From contig JAPSKG010000065.1 of NCBI GenBank assembly GCA_031177795.1, positions 1 to 9,999 of the forward strand: a stretch of 9,999 nucleotides of DNA. The letters run 5' to 3'. The stretch's first letter is position 1, and each line of letters opens with the position of its first letter. Shown here one piece after another: positions 1-6,547 of this stretch. Source of the stretch: Domibacillus sp. (lineage in GTDB: Bacteria; Bacillota; Bacilli; Bacillales; Domibacillaceae). A program made the translations under genes and the position numbers. Below the pieces are notes generated by a model. It worked only from the letters and a program-made list of their open reading frames with translations, was not told the origin of the DNA and made no database searches.

Positions 1-13
1 GACCGCGCAGTAG
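1..13 (+). CDS. 3' end of an upstream gene (three codons and stop only)
   Basis: One frame reads Thr-Ala-Gln then TAG at 11-13, and a strong rho-independent terminator starts a few bases later, which is how a gene end would look. Three residues are far too few to identify a protein. In B. subtilis the sdh operon and ysmA lie upstream of gerE, so one of these is a positional guess only. Confidence 0.3.
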
Positions 14-16
14 ATT

Positions 17-52
17 AAAAAAACCTTCAGCTTCGGCTGAAGGTTTTTTTTT
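17..52 (+). terminator. Rho-independent terminator
   Basis: A perfect 8-bp stem (CCTTCAGC at 24-31, GCTGAAGG at 36-43) closes a TTCG tetraloop in the very stable C(UUCG)G context. It is preceded by seven A and followed by nine T. It would end transcription coming from the left edge of the window. Confidence 0.93.
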
Positions 53-429
53 GAAAAGAGAAAATAAAAAAGAGCAGGCAACGTTTTTTTTTTTTTGCGC
101 GACAACAATTTTATCTTCGGATAGGATATTAAATGTGCAGCATAAAAATTGCGTAAAAGGCGTCTTGCAAAAAAACGCTTAAACAATTTTTTGCAGTGGA
201 CAAGCAAGACTATTTAATCAGTAAACTGTGTTTTACAGAGCGCGATTTCCTGTGATTCTTTGTTTATTCATGCAGAAACAACTTTTATTCCTTCTGCTTT
301 GTTTGCTTTTTATTACAGAGCAGTTAACGAAAAAGGCCTTTTTTTAATTGTGAAATGGACGATGGAGTAAATGAATCAATTGGAAGGCCTGTGCCTTTTG
401 GCAATCAAACAAAACCGCTATTATGGTAA
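53..429. other. AT-rich gap with no convincing gene
   Basis: About 380 bases between the terminator and the gerE promoter. It contains a run of 13 T (84-96), several imperfect short inverted repeats, and a palindromic stretch around AAAAAGGCCTTTTT (about 331-344). The only ORF with any support is 371-463 (30 codons, ATG, preceded by GGAG at 364-367 with only 3 nt spacing). It shows no recognisable motif and its stop falls at the expected gerE transcript start. I do not see a remnant of ysmA, which sits here in B. subtilis as I recall. Confidence 0.6.
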
Positions 430-457
430 ACCAAGTAAAGCCGCCCCGCATATGATA
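430..457 (+). promoter_or_regulatory. Sigma-K-type promoter of gerE
   Basis: AC at 430-431, a 17-nt spacer, then CATATGATA at 449-457. This fits the sigma-K consensus (AC, 16-17 nt, CATANNNTA) at every fixed position. gerE is a known sigma-K-dependent gene of the mother cell in B. subtilis, so the match has the right sigma factor in the right place. Transcription would begin near 463-465, which rules against a gerE start as early as 466. Confidence 0.75.
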
Positions 458-504
458 TTGTAGCAGTGGCTAAACGATACTGGCTGCTCTTTGAAAGGGT
501 GACA

Positions 505-717
505 TTGTGGGTGGCAACTTCGATTTTAACGAAAAGAGAGAAAGAAGTATTTGACTGGCTTATTGCTGGCAAATCAACACACGACATCGCGAGTCAGCTT
601 GGCATTAGCGAAAAAACAGTGCGCAACCACATTTCAAACGGAATTCAAAAGCTTGGAGTGAAAGGGCGCGCGCAGGCAATAGTAGAGCTTTTGCGTCTTG
701 GAGAACTTTCGTTATAA
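505..717 (+). CDS. gerE: GerE, late mother-cell transcription regulator
   Basis: Small LuxR/NarL-type DNA-binding protein that activates and represses spore-coat genes late in sporulation, together with sigma-K RNA polymerase. The protein is essentially only a helix-turn-helix domain. LTKRE opens it (residues 8-12), followed by the recognition region ISEKTVRNHISN (34-45) and the conserved tail GVKGRAQAIVELLRLGEL. With TTG at 505 it has 70 residues; B. subtilis GerE has 74. The start is uncertain. GTG 466 would leave almost no 5' leader given the sigma-K promoter at 430-457. The only Shine-Dalgarno-like stretch (GAAAGGGTGA, 493-502) suits TTG 505 (5 nt spacing on GGTGA) or GTG 511 (about 9 nt if aligned on GAAAGG). 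A terminator follows directly, so gerE is monocistronic. Identity is very secure; start moderate. Confidence 0.93.
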   Translation: MWVATSILTKREKEVFDWLIAGKSTHDIASQLGISEKTVRNHISNGIQKLGVKGRAQAIVELLRLGELSL

Positions 718-718
718 G

Positions 719-744
719 CAGTGCTGCTTTTCAGCACTGTTTTT
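719..744 (+). terminator. Terminator after gerE
   Basis: Perfect 8-bp stem (CAGTGCTG 719-726, CAGCACTG 732-739), 5-nt loop CTTTT, then five T. It begins one base after the gerE stop codon and separates the sporulation gene from ysmB-racE. Confidence 0.92.
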
Positions 745-829
745 CGTTCTCTTGCATTTTAAGCAAAAAACAGCGAAAATATACGAAGAATCATGACAAT
801 GTTTTTTATAGACGAAAGGGTGCAAAGGA

Positions 830-1279
830 ATGTCTCTCATACAAAGAAATCTGGGAGAAGCTGTCGCTGATATAGAACGAAATTTACGCCATATTGACGG
901 CATTATAAAACAAAAAGGGCGAGAAATTTTAAACGATTATCATATTACACCTCCGCAATTTATTGCCCTTCACTCTTTATTTGAAAAAGGGGATACAACA
1001 ATCGGAGAATTGTCTTCAAGAATGTATCTTGCATGCAGCACAACAACTGATCTTGTTGACCGGATGGAAAAAGCAAATTTGCTTGAACGTGTCCGTGACA
1101 CAAAAGACCGCCGAATTGTTCGCATTCATTTGCTTTCAGAAGGAGAGCGAATTATTGAGGAAGTTATTAAAAGGCGCCGTGAGTACGTAGAAGGCATATT
1201 AAATAATTTTTCAGAGGAAGAAGTATCTCAGCTTACACACCTTCTGGATAAAATGCATGTTGAAATGAAAGTGGAATGA
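830..1279 (+). CDS. ysmB: MarR-family transcriptional regulator (YsmB-like)
   Basis: 149-aa protein of usual MarR length. A helical N-terminus (dimerisation) precedes a winged helix-turn-helix. DNA recognition helices lie around residues 57-83 ([24 protein letters not shown]), the wing carries the family-typical D-x-R-x-x-R pattern ([11 protein letters not shown], about 90-100), and a C-terminal amphipathic helix follows. MarR proteins bind DNA as dimers and usually respond to small ligands; the ligand here cannot be told. The start is ATG 830 with GAAAGGG at 814-820 at 9 nt spacing. The AAAGGA right at the ATG is too close to be the functional site. The gene sits 7 nt before racE, the same pairing as in B. 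subtilis, so the two are probably co-transcribed. No clear sigma-A promoter could be picked out in 745-815. The target genes are unknown. Confidence 0.9.
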   Translation: MSLIQRNLGEAVADIERNLRHIDGIIKQKGREILNDYHITPPQFIALHSLFEKGDTTIGELSSRMYLACSTTTDLVDRMEKANLLERVRDTKDRRIVRIHLLSEGERIIEEVIKRRREYVEGILNNFSEEEVSQLTHLLDKMHVEMKVE

Positions 1280-1286
1280 GGCGGAC

Positions 1287-2084
1287 TTGTTGAATAGACC
1301 AATTGGGGTTATTGATTCAGGCGTTGGTGGTTTAACTGTAGCAAAAGAAATGATGCGCCAATTGCCAAAAGAAACGATTTATTATGTAGGAGACACAGCA
1401 CGCTGTCCGTATGGGCCGAGGCTTCCTGGAGAAGTAAGAAAATTCACTTGGGAAATGACACGTTTTTTAGAGCGTTATGATATGAAAATGCTGGTTATTG
1501 CGTGCAATACGGCTACAGCGGTTGTATTAGATGAAATAAAACGGGAAATGCCAATTCCTGTGGTTGGGGTTATTCAGCCGGGTGCAAGGGCTGCTATCAA
1601 GCAAACGAAAAATCGTCATATAGCAGTGCTTGGAACAATTGGAACAGTTAAAAGCGGTGCTTATGAAAAAGCAATTAAAGCAACTGATTCATCCATCGAT
1701 ATTTACCCAATCGCTTGCCCGGATTTTGTTCCTCTGGTTGAAAGCGGGGAATACCGAAGCCCGCGTGCAAAGCAAATTGTCTCAAGAACACTTGAACCTT
1801 TGAAGAAAACACCAGTTGACACCGTTATTTTGGGTTGCACCCATTATCCGCTTCTAGAACCAATTATAGCGGACTATATGGGGGCAGACGCATCGGTTAT
1901 CAGTTCCGGGGATGAAACGGCACGCGGAGTTAGTGCAATACTTGAATTTAATGAAATGCTTTCAGAAAATGAACGGCCTGAGCATCGCTTTTTTACAACT
2001 GGAAGCACAAACTCTTTTTATTCAATTGCTTCCGATTGGCTGGGAGATTTGGACTTAAATATAAAAAAAATTCAGCTGGCTTAA
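1287..2084 (+). CDS. racE: Glutamate racemase (RacE/MurI)
   Basis: Interconverts L- and D-glutamate in the cytoplasm without a cofactor, supplying D-Glu for peptidoglycan. In bacilli that make poly-gamma-glutamate it can also feed the capsule. The 265-aa length is normal. Family motifs are all present: DSGVGGLTV (10-18), GDTARCPYG (35-43), the first catalytic cysteine Cys73 in ACNTATA, the substrate-binding PGARAA (98-103) and the second catalytic pair Cys184-Thr185-His186 in [12 protein letters not shown] 1287 starts the protein as MLNRPIG, matching the MLxxPIG start I recall for B. subtilis RacE. A second TTG at 1290 has slightly better spacing (8 nt) from GAGG at 1278-1281. The stop codon lies within the loop of the terminator hairpin. 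The neighbouring ysmB may share its transcript; a regulatory link is only inference. Confidence 0.96.
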   Translation: MLNRPIGVIDSGVGGLTVAKEMMRQLPKETIYYVGDTARCPYGPRLPGEVRKFTWEMTRFLERYDMKMLVIACNTATAVVLDEIKREMPIPVVGVIQPGARAAIKQTKNRHIAVLGTIGTVKSGAYEKAIKATDSSIDIYPIACPDFVPLVESGEYRSPRAKQIVSRTLEPLKKTPVDTVILGCTHYPLLEPIIADYMGADASVISSGDETARGVSAILEFNEMLSENERPEHRFFTTGSTNSFYSIASDWLGDLDLNIKKIQLA

Positions 2085-2098
2085 GGCCGGCTTTTTTT
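2074..2098 (+). terminator. Terminator overlapping the racE 3' end
   Basis: Seven-pair stem with one G-U (AGCTGGC 2074-2080, GCCGGCT 2086-2092) and loop TTAAG, followed by six T. The racE TAA stop (2082-2084) is inside the loop, so the last codons of the gene form the 5' arm. Confidence 0.85.
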
Positions 2099-2157
2099 GT
2101 TCTATCGTTTTTTCTTTTCCATATACATGTACGAGTCAGAATAAGGAGGCGATTTGT

Positions 2158-3150
2158 GTGCGGAAATGGTTGTTTATAGCAGCGCTGATCGTTTTGTCAG
2201 GATGTGCAGAAGAAGCGGACAAGCTCCCTATGAGGGTTGTGTATACAGAACCTGAGACGGACCGTCCTGCGAATGCAGAGCAAAAGATTATGGCAGAACT
2301 GTATGTTGTAGACCAACATCATCTGGTTGTGCCGCAAACCGTTGCAATAAAGGCAAAAGGAAATGAAGAAAAAGCGGCTCTTGAAATGCTTGCAGACGGA
2401 CGCGTTCCGGCCGGCTTCCATTCCCCTCTTCCTGCAGGAACTGTTATTCAGGACGTAGAGATAAAAGGAAAAACAGCGGTAGTAAGTGTGGGCGGCTCGT
2501 TTGCAGACTATGCACCGGAAGATGAAGCATTGGTTGCTTCAGCTATTACCTGGACCGTTACTGGTTTTGAAAAAGCAGACCGGGTACAGCTAAAGTTAAA
2601 TGGAGAGCTGCTAAGCGCTATGCCTGTAGGCGGGATGCCGATTGCCGCCAGCGGAATGAAAAGAGAAGATGGAATTAATATGGAGGCAGATTACACGGGG
2701 ACAGGAACTACTATACCCATTACGGTTTATTTTACAGCTCAAAATGAAAATGGCCCTTATCTTGTTCCAGTTACCCGTCGAATTTCAGCAAAAACAAATG
2801 ATTTAATTGCTGCTTCTATTGCAGAGCTTGTAAAAGGCCCGGAACCCGGAAGCGGACTTGCCACAGATTGGGCGGCCGGCACCAAGCTAACAGATCCTCC
2901 TTCTTTAAAGGATGGACGGGCGACTTTGGAATTTAATGAGGACATTCTGGAAAACAACGGGGAAGCACTTTTATCAAGCAATCTGCTTAAGCCTCTTGCA
3001 TTGACGCTAGCTGCCACTGCTGGTGTTGAAAGCATAGCTGTAAAGGTAGACGGACATCCTGATGTTAAACTTGAAACGGGCGAGCTCGTGCCGGCTTCGC
3101 TGACAGCTCCTTTGTTTGTCAATGAACAAAGCGAAGTTTCTGCCGAATGA
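2158..3150 (+). CDS. gerM: GerM, sporulation lipoprotein with two GerMN domains
   Basis: 330-aa secreted lipoprotein. A short hydrophobic signal peptide (KWLFIAALIVL) leads to the lipobox LSGC, making Cys16 the lipidated residue. Two repeats of the GerMN (germane) fold follow, roughly 44-155 and 186-305. They share the patterns ALEMLADG / IAELVKGP, a P-x-G turn, and a V/L-x-DGRAT / IKGKTAV strand leading into VSVGGSF / LEFNEDI. In B. subtilis GerM is needed for sporulation and germination and helps assemble the SpoIIIA-SpoIIQ channel between forespore and mother cell. The start is GTG 2158, 8 nt after a perfect AAGGAGG (2143-2149). A terminator before and a promoter-like sequence after suggest it is transcribed alone. 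B. subtilis gerM is sigma-E driven; only a poor match (CATATACA at 2120-2127) is visible here. Confidence 0.93.
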   Translation: MRKWLFIAALIVLSGCAEEADKLPMRVVYTEPETDRPANAEQKIMAELYVVDQHHLVVPQTVAIKAKGNEEKAALEMLADGRVPAGFHSPLPAGTVIQDVEIKGKTAVVSVGGSFADYAPEDEALVASAITWTVTGFEKADRVQLKLNGELLSAMPVGGMPIAASGMKREDGINMEADYTGTGTTIPITVYFTAQNENGPYLVPVTRRISAKTNDLIAASIAELVKGPEPGSGLATDWAAGTKLTDPPSLKDGRATLEFNEDILENNGEALLSSNLLKPLALTLAATAGVESIAVKVDGHPDVKLETGELVPASLTAPLFVNEQSEVSAE

Positions 3151-3154
3151 ACAT

Positions 3155-3183
3155 TTGACAGAAGCGCATAAATTCCGGAAAAT
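3155..3183 (+). promoter_or_regulatory. Possible sigma-A promoter for the rph operon
   Basis: A perfect -35 TTGACA at 3155-3160, a 17-nt spacer, and GAAAAT at 3178-3183, which matches 4 of 6 bases of the -10 consensus. It lies in the 68-nt gap between gerM and rph and would give the housekeeping genes vegetative expression independent of sporulation-linked gerM. The weak -10 keeps confidence moderate. Confidence 0.45.
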
Positions 3184-3218
3184 GAACAGCGGAAGCAGAT
3201 AAAAACGGAGGTAGAAAT

Positions 3219-3974
3219 ATGCGCACAGACGGACGTAAAGAAAAAGAGCTTCGCCCGGTTACAATTGAAAAAGATTTTTTAACTCATCCAGAAGGATCCG
3301 TCCTCATTTCAATTGGGAACACGAAGGTCATTTGCACAGCAAGTATTGAAGATCGCGTTCCCCCTTTTATGAGAGGAAGCGGAAAAGGCTGGGTAACAGC
3401 AGAATACGCGATGATTCCACGTGCAACAGGCCAGCGTAACATGCGGGAATCAACAAAAGGAAAAGTAACCGGGCGGACAATGGAAATTCAGCGTCTGATT
3501 GGCCGGGCTCTGCGGGCAGTTGTTGATTTAGAAGTGATTGGTGAGCGTACTATCTGGGTGGACTGTGATGTTATTCAAGCTGACGGCGGAACACGCACTG
3601 CGGCGATTACCGGAGCGTTTGTAGCAATGACGCTGGCTTTGCACAACCTGGCGATTGCAAAAGATTTTCCTGCTTATCCAATCACAGATTTTCTAGCTGC
3701 TACAAGTGTAGGAATCGTCAAAGAACATGGAATCGTGGTAGACTTAAATTATGAAGAAGACAGTAATGCAGAAGTGGACATGAATGTTGTCATGACCGGA
3801 TCTGGCCAATTTGTTGAAGTGCAGGGAACGGGAGAGGAATCGACATTTTCTATGAATGAGCTTCAGCAGCTTCTTGAATCCGCGCAAAATGGCATGGAGA
3901 AATTGTTTGCCATCCAATCAGAAGTTCTTGGTGTTGCAGCGGACTTGATTAACGAAAGGAAGGCAGTACAGTGA
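3219..3974 (+). CDS. rph: Ribonuclease PH
   Basis: Phosphate-dependent 3'-5' exoribonuclease that trims the 3' ends of tRNA precursors; it acts as a hexamer in the cytoplasm. The 251-aa protein fits the family. It shows the N-terminal signature RxDGRKxx[24 protein letters not shown] (52-70), Arg86 in [14 protein letters not shown], the phosphate-binding GTRTA (124-128) after [10 protein letters not shown], and the acidic site EEDSNAEVD with Asp181 and Asp187. The start is ATG 3219 with GGAGG at 3207-3211, 7 nt away. The stop overlaps the next gene's start (GTGA, 3971-3974), indicating translational coupling with the NTP pyrophosphatase. The arrangement rph - ysnA - ysnB is the standard Bacillus order. 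Nothing odd was seen. Confidence 0.97.
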   Translation: MRTDGRKEKELRPVTIEKDFLTHPEGSVLISIGNTKVICTASIEDRVPPFMRGSGKGWVTAEYAMIPRATGQRNMRESTKGKVTGRTMEIQRLIGRALRAVVDLEVIGERTIWVDCDVIQADGGTRTAAITGAFVAMTLALHNLAIAKDFPAYPITDFLAATSVGIVKEHGIVVDLNYEEDSNAEVDMNVVMTGSGQFVEVQGTGEESTFSMNELQQLLESAQNGMEKLFAIQSEVLGVAADLINERKAVQ

Positions 3975-4582
3975 ACGAAATTATCATTGCCACTCAAAAT
4001 GCAGGAAAAGCAAAGGAATTTGTTCAAATGTTCTTACCTCTAGGTATAGAGGTGAAAACACTGCTAGATTATCCGCACTTGCCTGACGTTGAAGAAACAG
4101 GGACAACATTTGCTGAAAATGCCCTGTTAAAAGCAGAATTTGCTTCTAAGCAAACAGGCCGCCCAGCTATAGCAGATGATTCAGGACTTGTTATTGATGC
4201 TTTAAACGGGCAACCGGGCGTTTATTCTGCCCGTTATGCCGGACTTGAAAAAAATGATCAAGCAAACAATGAAAAAGTTCTTTCTGAAATGAAAGATGTA
4301 CCTGAGAAACTTCGAAGCGCCCGGTTTACATGTGTGTTAGCTGTTTCTTTCCCGGACGGGCGTACTCCTATTCTTGTAGAAGGAACGTGTGAAGGCTCTA
4401 TTGCTTTTGAAAAAACGGGAGATCATGGTTTTGGCTATGATCCGCTCTTTATTCCAAAAGGTTATCAAATTACAATGGCGCAGCTGAAACCAGAAGAAAA
4501 AAACGCTATCAGCCACCGTGCTAATGCTTTAAAAAAACTGCAAGCTGTTTTACCAGAACTGGCGGGTGAACAAATCTTATGA
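3971..4582 (+). CDS. rdgB: XTP/dITP diphosphatase (RdgB/HAM1 family, YsnA)
   Basis: House-cleaning enzyme that hydrolyses non-canonical purine nucleotides (ITP, dITP, XTP) to the monophosphate plus pyrophosphate, keeping them out of DNA and RNA. The 203-aa length is usual. Motifs in order: [12 protein letters not shown] (6-17) for the nucleotide, E41 and FAENALLKA (47-55), the catalytic ADDSGL (68-73) with Asp69/Asp70, [10 protein letters not shown] (82-91), GFGYDPLF (153-160) and base-recognising [10 protein letters not shown] (181-190). The start is GTG 3971 with AAAGGAAGG at 3955-3963, 7 nt upstream, overlapping the rph stop by four bases. Its own stop overlaps the next ATG (ATGA, 4579-4582). 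The B. subtilis name is ysnA. Confidence 0.96.
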   Translation: MNEIIIATQNAGKAKEFVQMFLPLGIEVKTLLDYPHLPDVEETGTTFAENALLKAEFASKQTGRPAIADDSGLVIDALNGQPGVYSARYAGLEKNDQANNEKVLSEMKDVPEKLRSARFTCVLAVSFPDGRTPILVEGTCEGSIAFEKTGDHGFGYDPLFIPKGYQITMAQLKPEEKNAISHRANALKKLQAVLPELAGEQIL

Positions 4583-5088
4583 AGATGCTGATCGTAAGCG
4601 ATAATCATGGCTGGGATAGTATTCTTTTGGAATTAAAACGGCGGTATGAAGGAAAAGTGGATGTGTTGATTCATTGCGGTGACTCGGAATTAGACGCAGA
4701 AAATCCAGCTGTTGAAGGCTTTGCAATGGTACGCGGAAATTGCGACTTAGAAGATAAGTATCCCAATGATTTATTAGAAAGCGCAGAAGACTGCCGCGTG
4801 TTTATTACACACGGCCACCGCTATAATGTAAAGATGGCGCTAACAAATTTAGCCATGAAAGCAAAAGAAATGGGTGCCGATTTTGTTTTTTTCGGCCATT
4901 CGCATACTGCAGGCGTAGAAATGGTTGATGGAGTTTTGTATTTGAATCCGGGGAGCATCTCGCTTCCGCGGGGCAGAAGTGAAAAAACATATGCAATTGT
5001 TGAAGTAACTAAATCTAATATAACTGCCCGCTTTTTTGATGAAAAACATCAGGAAGTCCCAGGAATGAAAGCTGTGTTCAAGCGCTGA
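4579..5088 (+). CDS. ysnB: YfcE/MJ0936-type metallophosphoesterase (YsnB)
   Basis: Small calcineurin-like phosphoesterase, probably cytoplasmic; the natural substrate in bacilli is not known to me. All metal-binding motifs are visible in the 169-aa protein: D8-N-H10-G, IHCGDSE with Asp35, VRGNCD with Asn54, ITHGH with His78 and His80, and the final FGHSH with His107 and His109, followed by the family-typical LNPGSISLPRG. The complete set of ligands argues for an active enzyme. The start is ATG 4579, overlapping the preceding stop by four bases. A GGGTGA at 4564-4569 may act as binding site, and ATG 4585 (residue 3) is an alternative. It is the last gene of the rph operon, followed by a strong hairpin. 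Confidence 0.93.
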   Translation: MKMLIVSDNHGWDSILLELKRRYEGKVDVLIHCGDSELDAENPAVEGFAMVRGNCDLEDKYPNDLLESAEDCRVFITHGHRYNVKMALTNLAMKAKEMGADFVFFGHSHTAGVEMVDGVLYLNPGSISLPRGRSEKTYAIVEVTKSNITARFFDEKHQEVPGMKAVFKR

Positions 5089-5096
5089 ATTTTTAC

Positions 5097-5133
5097 AGCT
5101 AAAAGCCCGTAACTGTTTTCCGGGCTTTTAGCT
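5097..5133 (+). terminator. Terminator of the rph-ysnA-ysnB operon
   Basis: A 13-bp perfect inverted repeat (AGCTAAAAGCCCG 5097-5109, CGGGCTTTTAGCT 5121-5133) with an 11-nt loop. The GCCCG/CGGGC core is followed by TTTTAGCTTC. The repeat reads similarly on the minus strand (CTTTT after the stem), so it may work in both directions. Confidence 0.8.
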
Positions 5134-5199
5134 TCAAAAAAGCATGTGAAAGAAATACTAAAAACTTTTTTCCCTTTCTAGATAAAAACAAGAAAAGTG

Positions 5200-5228
5200 T
5201 TGACATTGATTGCCTTTATTGTTATTAT
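5200..5228 (+). promoter_or_regulatory. Strong sigma-A promoter of tRNA-Arg
   Basis: Perfect TTGACA at 5200-5205, exactly 17 nt, then TATTAT at 5223-5228 (5 of 6). The tRNA begins 20 bases after the -10, leaving a short AT-rich leader. This is a typical stable-RNA promoter. Confidence 0.88.
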
Positions 5229-5248
5229 AAATATTGTCTTTAAAAGAT

Positions 5249-5325
<77 letters not shown>

Positions 5326-5358
5326 TTACATAAGCAAGCGCAATAGGCGCTACAATAG

Positions 5359-5441
5359 CTTCCTAACTTGTTGAATGAAACGGTCAATGATACGGTTAAC
5401 AATCGTATTTATCCGGGATTCACGAGTTAGGAGGTTTTTTT
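5359..5441 (+). terminator. Composite hairpin after the tRNA: probable terminator, also hides a Shine-Dalgarno
   Basis: A 17-bp imperfect stem pairs 5359-5376 with 5418-5434, with one bulged T and two G-U pairs, followed by seven T. The 41-nt loop contains a short CGG/CCG helix (5381-5383, 5413-5415) and an inner GATACG/CGTATT hairpin (5389-5394, 5404-5409). It is the only terminator-like structure after tRNA-Arg. The 3' arm contains AGGAGG (5429-5434), which is perfectly placed for the GTG at 5442, so the same hairpin would block translation of the recombinase relic. The pairing is seen; the role is inference. Confidence 0.55.
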
Positions 5442-5813
5442 GTGTCTAAAAATATCCGCCGTAAACAGTGCACGAAGTTTTATCTGACATGCAATAACTG
5501 CGTGTACTGTTTACGACTGGCTATTAAGTATGAAATCAGCAATCACAAATCAAGTACACGCACTTAAAACGCCTTAAAGCGTTTCTCGGATCTTGCTTTG
5601 ACCTTGGCTGAATTAGTATACAATTCTGGCGGTCGATTACCGTTAAAGCAGGTGCTGCAAAAAAAGCTATTGAGGAACGGATGCTACTAGCGTGACAAAC
5701 AATAATATTTAAAAATGGTGAATAAGTACGCGCGTGATTATGGGTTTGAAAATATTAATCCGCATCTGTTGAAGAGAGGATTTGCGAGGAACTTGCTTAA
5801 AATAGAAAACTGA
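5442..5813 (+). pseudogene. Decayed tyrosine recombinase/integrase remnant
   Basis: No intact ORF, but pieces of an integrase-like protein can be read in two frames. GTG 5442, 7 nt after AGGAGG, starts MSKNIRRK. From 5465 the reading continues in another frame as TVHEVLSDMQ and, after several stops, THLKRLKAFLGSCFDLG (5558-5608). A TGA at 5609 stands where a Trp codon would fit, followed by ISIQFWRSITVK (5612-5647), ending at TGA 5693. The original frame resumes at 5715 with an ATG ORF of 32 codons ending in INPHLLKRGFARNLLK. That piece resembles the conserved box II of tyrosine recombinases (PHxLRHTFATxLL), with the catalytic Arg of HxxR replaced by Lys. The remnant spans about 124 codons against about 300 or more in a full integrase, so a large middle part is missing. 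The family call comes from pattern recognition only. An unrelated decayed gene remains possible. Confidence 0.55.
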
Positions 5814-5967
5814 ATTCTTAGTAACTAGTTTAATTAGATAAGAGTTAGTTTTTATAAAGTGCTGGAAAGAAAACATTGGGGTTTTCCCTCCTGTATAAAT
5901 ATCCGTGCCATACTGTTTGTTTTTTACTTTGATAAGAAGTCAAATTAGCTTAGCTGTCCAGTATGTT
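5814..5967. other. AT-rich gap before the 112-aa gene
   Basis: With the relic upstream, this leaves no intact gene between the tRNA and 6027. It contains a weak AT-rich inverted repeat (GAAAAC 5869-5874, GTTTTC 5881-5886) and CATACTG / CAGTATG copies about 45 nt apart. Nothing here supports a gene. Confidence 0.5.
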
Positions 5968-5995
5968 ACAGGCTGGTTTTTGGCATCATAAAACA
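5968..5995 (+). promoter_or_regulatory. Possible sigma-K-type promoter for the 112-aa gene
   Basis: AC at 5968-5969, 17 nt, then CATAAAACA at 5987-5995. This matches the sigma-K pattern AC-N16/17-CATANNNTA except for one base in the last pair (CA instead of TA). The layout is the same as at gerE in this window. The start codon lies 31 nt downstream, leaving room for the leader and Shine-Dalgarno. A short motif in AT-rich DNA can arise by chance. Confidence 0.4.
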
Positions 5996-6026
5996 TGTAA
6001 AGAATGAACCGGAAAGGAAGGTTGAA

Positions 6027-6365
6027 ATGGCTGCTTTAGAAGAAGTAATAAAAGTGATAAAAAGACGACTTCTTGAAGAAGAAAGAATTTACTTTTATGA
6101 AACCGGTGAGGGAAAGTATGAAGTGCGAGATGTAAGGGTAAATGATAAAGATTTACTTTCTAAACCAACTATATTTAATCGTTATATGCAATTTAACGAT
6201 GCGCATGGGCTGGTTCACAAATATCATCACAATACAGAAAGTTATGATGAGATGATTCCGCACATGTCGGCAGAAGAAGTGAGAAGAGTGGTTACCTTAT
6301 ACGCTTTAGGAGAAATTGAGTACCAGGAAAAAAAGAGGGAAATAATTGCATATTTAACAAAATAA
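6027..6365 (+). CDS. Uncharacterised 112-aa protein, possibly sporulation-related
   Basis: I do not recognise a family with certainty. The protein is soluble, with no signal peptide or membrane segment. It is charged, with a helical N-terminus (LEEVIKVIKRRLLEEERIYFYE), a short strand-like part (GEGKYEVRDVRV) and a central aromatic/His-rich stretch (FNRYMQFNDAHGLVHKYHHN, about 50-69). The C-terminus is helical and rich in Glu, Arg and Lys (SAEEVRRVVTLYALGEIEYQ). The start is ATG 6027 with AAAGGAAGG just upstream (6013-6021). Codon use resembles the neighbours and the ORF ends at a strong terminator, so it is a real, monocistronic gene. In B. subtilis ysnD, linked to the spore coat, lies in about this position. 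Together with the sigma-K-like promoter this makes a late-sporulation role plausible, but sequence identity to YsnD is not established here. Confidence 0.8.
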   Translation: MAALEEVIKVIKRRLLEEERIYFYETGEGKYEVRDVRVNDKDLLSKPTIFNRYMQFNDAHGLVHKYHHNTESYDEMIPHMSAEEVRRVVTLYALGEIEYQEKKREIIAYLTK

Positions 6366-6401
6366 AAAGAAGTCTCCTTAGACAAGGGAGACTTCTTTTT
6401 T
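6364..6401 (+). terminator. Terminator after the 112-aa gene
   Basis: Perfect 9-bp stem GAAGTCTCC (6369-6377) with GGAGACTTC (6387-6395), extended by A5 on the left and T6 on the right. The run of A before the stem could also make it work for minus-strand transcripts arriving from the SET gene. Confidence 0.92.
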
Positions 6402-6547
6402 GTAAAGTCACTTTTTAGCTGCTCATGCTTTAGGCATTTTTTTGCTGAATGTTCCATCTAAGAAAGAAATCGCTCTTTCATTTTTTCTTTTTCAAAAAAG
6501 GGCCTATTGATCTTTACGTCAGCTTTTATAAAGAAAAAGTTTTGAGT

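Noticed and set aside
371..463. 30-codon ORF with ATG and GGAG just upstream
   Set aside because: Spacing to GGAG is only 3 nt, there is no recognisable motif or promoter, and the gerE sigma-K promoter overlaps it. Kept only as a note in the gap entry.
745..829. Sigma-A promoter for ysmB-racE
   Set aside because: Only weak combinations (TTGCAT with GAAAAT, or TATAGA without a -35) were found; none stands out from AT-rich background.
963..1190. 75-codon plus-strand ORF within ysmB
   Set aside because: Out-of-frame shadow of a gene with a clear MarR fold and a good ribosome binding site.
2099..2133. Sigma-E promoter for gerM (CATATACA at 2120-2127)
   Set aside because: The -10 matches 6 of 8 bases but no acceptable -35 lies 13-15 nt upstream, so it is not strong enough to annotate although gerM is sigma-E controlled in B. 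subtilis.
2757..3122. 121-codon minus-strand ORF opposite gerM
   Set aside because: Antisense shadow of the second GerMN domain; low-complexity Ser/Ala/Pro composition and no ribosome binding site.
5326..6026. Second copy of the tRNA 3' end as an attachment-site repeat
   Set aside because: I looked for copies of the T-arm/acceptor sequence downstream of the tRNA by eye and saw none.
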